From Roseobacter insulae (GTDB lineage Bacteria; Pseudomonadota; Alphaproteobacteria; Rhodobacterales; Rhodobacteraceae): 64,000 bases of DNA. A program made the translations under genes and the position numbers. The notes under the pieces are model-generated. The model searched no databases and was not told where the DNA came from. It worked only from the letters and a program-made list of their open reading frames with translations. Numbering within the stretch: the stretch's first letter is position 1; each line of letters opens with the position of its first letter. The stretch covers positions 62,001-126,000 of the forward strand of contig NZ_JAHXDN010000006.1 in assembly GCF_019375555.1 (NCBI RefSeq), read 5' to 3'. Positions 63,301 through 64,000 of this stretch are shown here, piece after piece.

Positions 63301-64000
63301 TCAGTCTGAGTTCGCAGACAAGAACAGTATCAGCGGTTTTGCGTGCTCATCTTCGGTGAGGTAGGTCAAATCCCCAACGTCGTGGAAGCAGATGCTCATA
63401 GAACTTGTATTTGCGTCTACAGGGTAGATGCTCTCACAAAGTTCTGCACGCGCTTGTTCGCCAAAGGACAAGCCGAGAGCGTGAATAGTGGCCCCGTAGC
63501 TGTCGGTTAGCCTTTGATCGGTTTGAGCGTCTTCGAACCAACCTCCGCGGGCGTAAAAGTTGGCACGTGCAATCTCAATGAATGCCAATTTGATTTCAGG
63601 TTTGGGTTCGAGCACGGTGCCGATGAAGGTTGTTTGGCGGCATGCGTGTCCGGCAGCTTGATGTTGGAAGGCCATCCAATTCCTTGTGATAGGCAACACC
63701 GGCACAAGGTTCGTGAACGCCAGCATTGCGACGATGCCGTGATCCACTCGGTCGGACAGCTCTTCGAAGTAGTTCCAAGTGAATACGGTTTTGAGAGCGC
63801 CGTCCCGCATTAAGTTTGGTCGCTTCGCTGACTCATGCAATTCGGCTAGAAGTTCCGGATAGTCCGTGTATTTATACCGACCACCGCGTTCTGGCTTCAG
63901 TCGGCAGAGACCGTCTTCCCCTCGGAATGCGGTCAGCATTTTTTCTTCGATCAACATGCGAACTGGATAACTCGAATCTGAGACCCTGTCGAACTTGCAA
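63301..64000 (-). CDS. Hypothetical protein, N terminus outside window
   Basis: At least 232 residues; the frame is open through base 64000, so ATG 63957 need not be the start. Soluble, no recognised domain. Features: FTWNYFEELSDRVDHGIVAM, MSICFHDVGDLTYLTEDEHA near the C terminus. GC content is near half, clearly lower than the rest of the window, and codon choice is less biased, suggesting acquisition by transfer. Function unknown. Confidence 0.7.
   Translation of the reverse strand, partial: CKFDRVSDSSYPVRMLIEEKMLTAFRGEDGLCRLKPERGGRYKYTDYPELLAELHESAKRPNLMRDGALKTVFTWNYFEELSDRVDHGIVAMLAFTNLVPVLPITRNWMAFQHQAAGHACRQTTFIGTVLEPKPEIKLAFIEIARANFYARGGWFEDAQTDQRLTDSYGATIHALGLSFGEQARAELCESIYPVDANTSSMSICFHDVGDLTYLTEDEHAKPLILFLSANSD

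Overview
The window is GC-rich and densely coded, with many 1-11 nt start/stop overlaps. Its gene content (TRAP/TAXI, TTT and Tup importers, PAS histidine kinases, DUF1127, an ArsR-ArsC/GAPDH/ArsJ arsenate operon, a winged-helix/TPR regulator beside a homocysteine methyltransferase) points to a marine alphaproteobacterium, probably Rhodobacterales (Roseobacter group). The taxon is inferred from gene families only. I see no rRNA, tRNA, CRISPR array, insertion sequence or prophage.

Layout. 1-4.6 kb: sugar-type ABC import operon led by a LacI regulator, with a clear operator; the second permease runs off the left edge. 4.9-12 kb: a 1464-residue protein of unknown function, divergent from an ECF sigma factor that overlaps a YfbK-like von Willebrand A protein. 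12.2-15 kb: homocysteine methyltransferase divergent from a winged-helix/TPR regulator. 15-24 kb: signalling block with a truncated globin, a PAS-cyclase and a PAS histidine kinase in one operon, then cysteine synthase with two very small genes, then a hybrid histidine kinase and an OmpR-type regulator. 24-34 kb: small-molecule enzymes (maleate isomerase-like, M24 peptidase, aldo/keto reductase, SGNH hydrolase, molybdopterin oxidoreductase, lyxose isomerase), the ModABC molybdate importer and a DNA glycosylase. 34-37.3 kb: arsenate operon. 37.4-43.9 kb: RpiR-TAXI-TRAP-Usp operon with a divergent class III aminotransferase.

44.8-54.5 kb: a second, non-canonical succinate dehydrogenase/fumarate reductase-like complex (order B, two membrane anchors, A) fused by overlap to a class I fumarase/tartrate dehydratase-like enzyme, then a LysR/TauE pair and a tripartite tricarboxylate transporter (TctCBA). 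This looks like import, oxidation and hydration of a dicarboxylate-like compound. The LysR-tctC intergenic region has two helically phased 15-bp dyads.

54.7-60.8 kb is the most unusual part: six overlapping genes that place three separate Rieske [2Fe-2S] domains on a GltB-type FMN enzyme, a ferric-reductase-like membrane protein and a thiamine-diphosphate enzyme, together with three small membrane proteins. I read it as an undescribed membrane-linked redox system oxidising a 2-oxo acid or related compound. It is followed directly by a TupBCA tungstate importer. The right edge holds a lower-GC hypothetical gene that runs out of the window.
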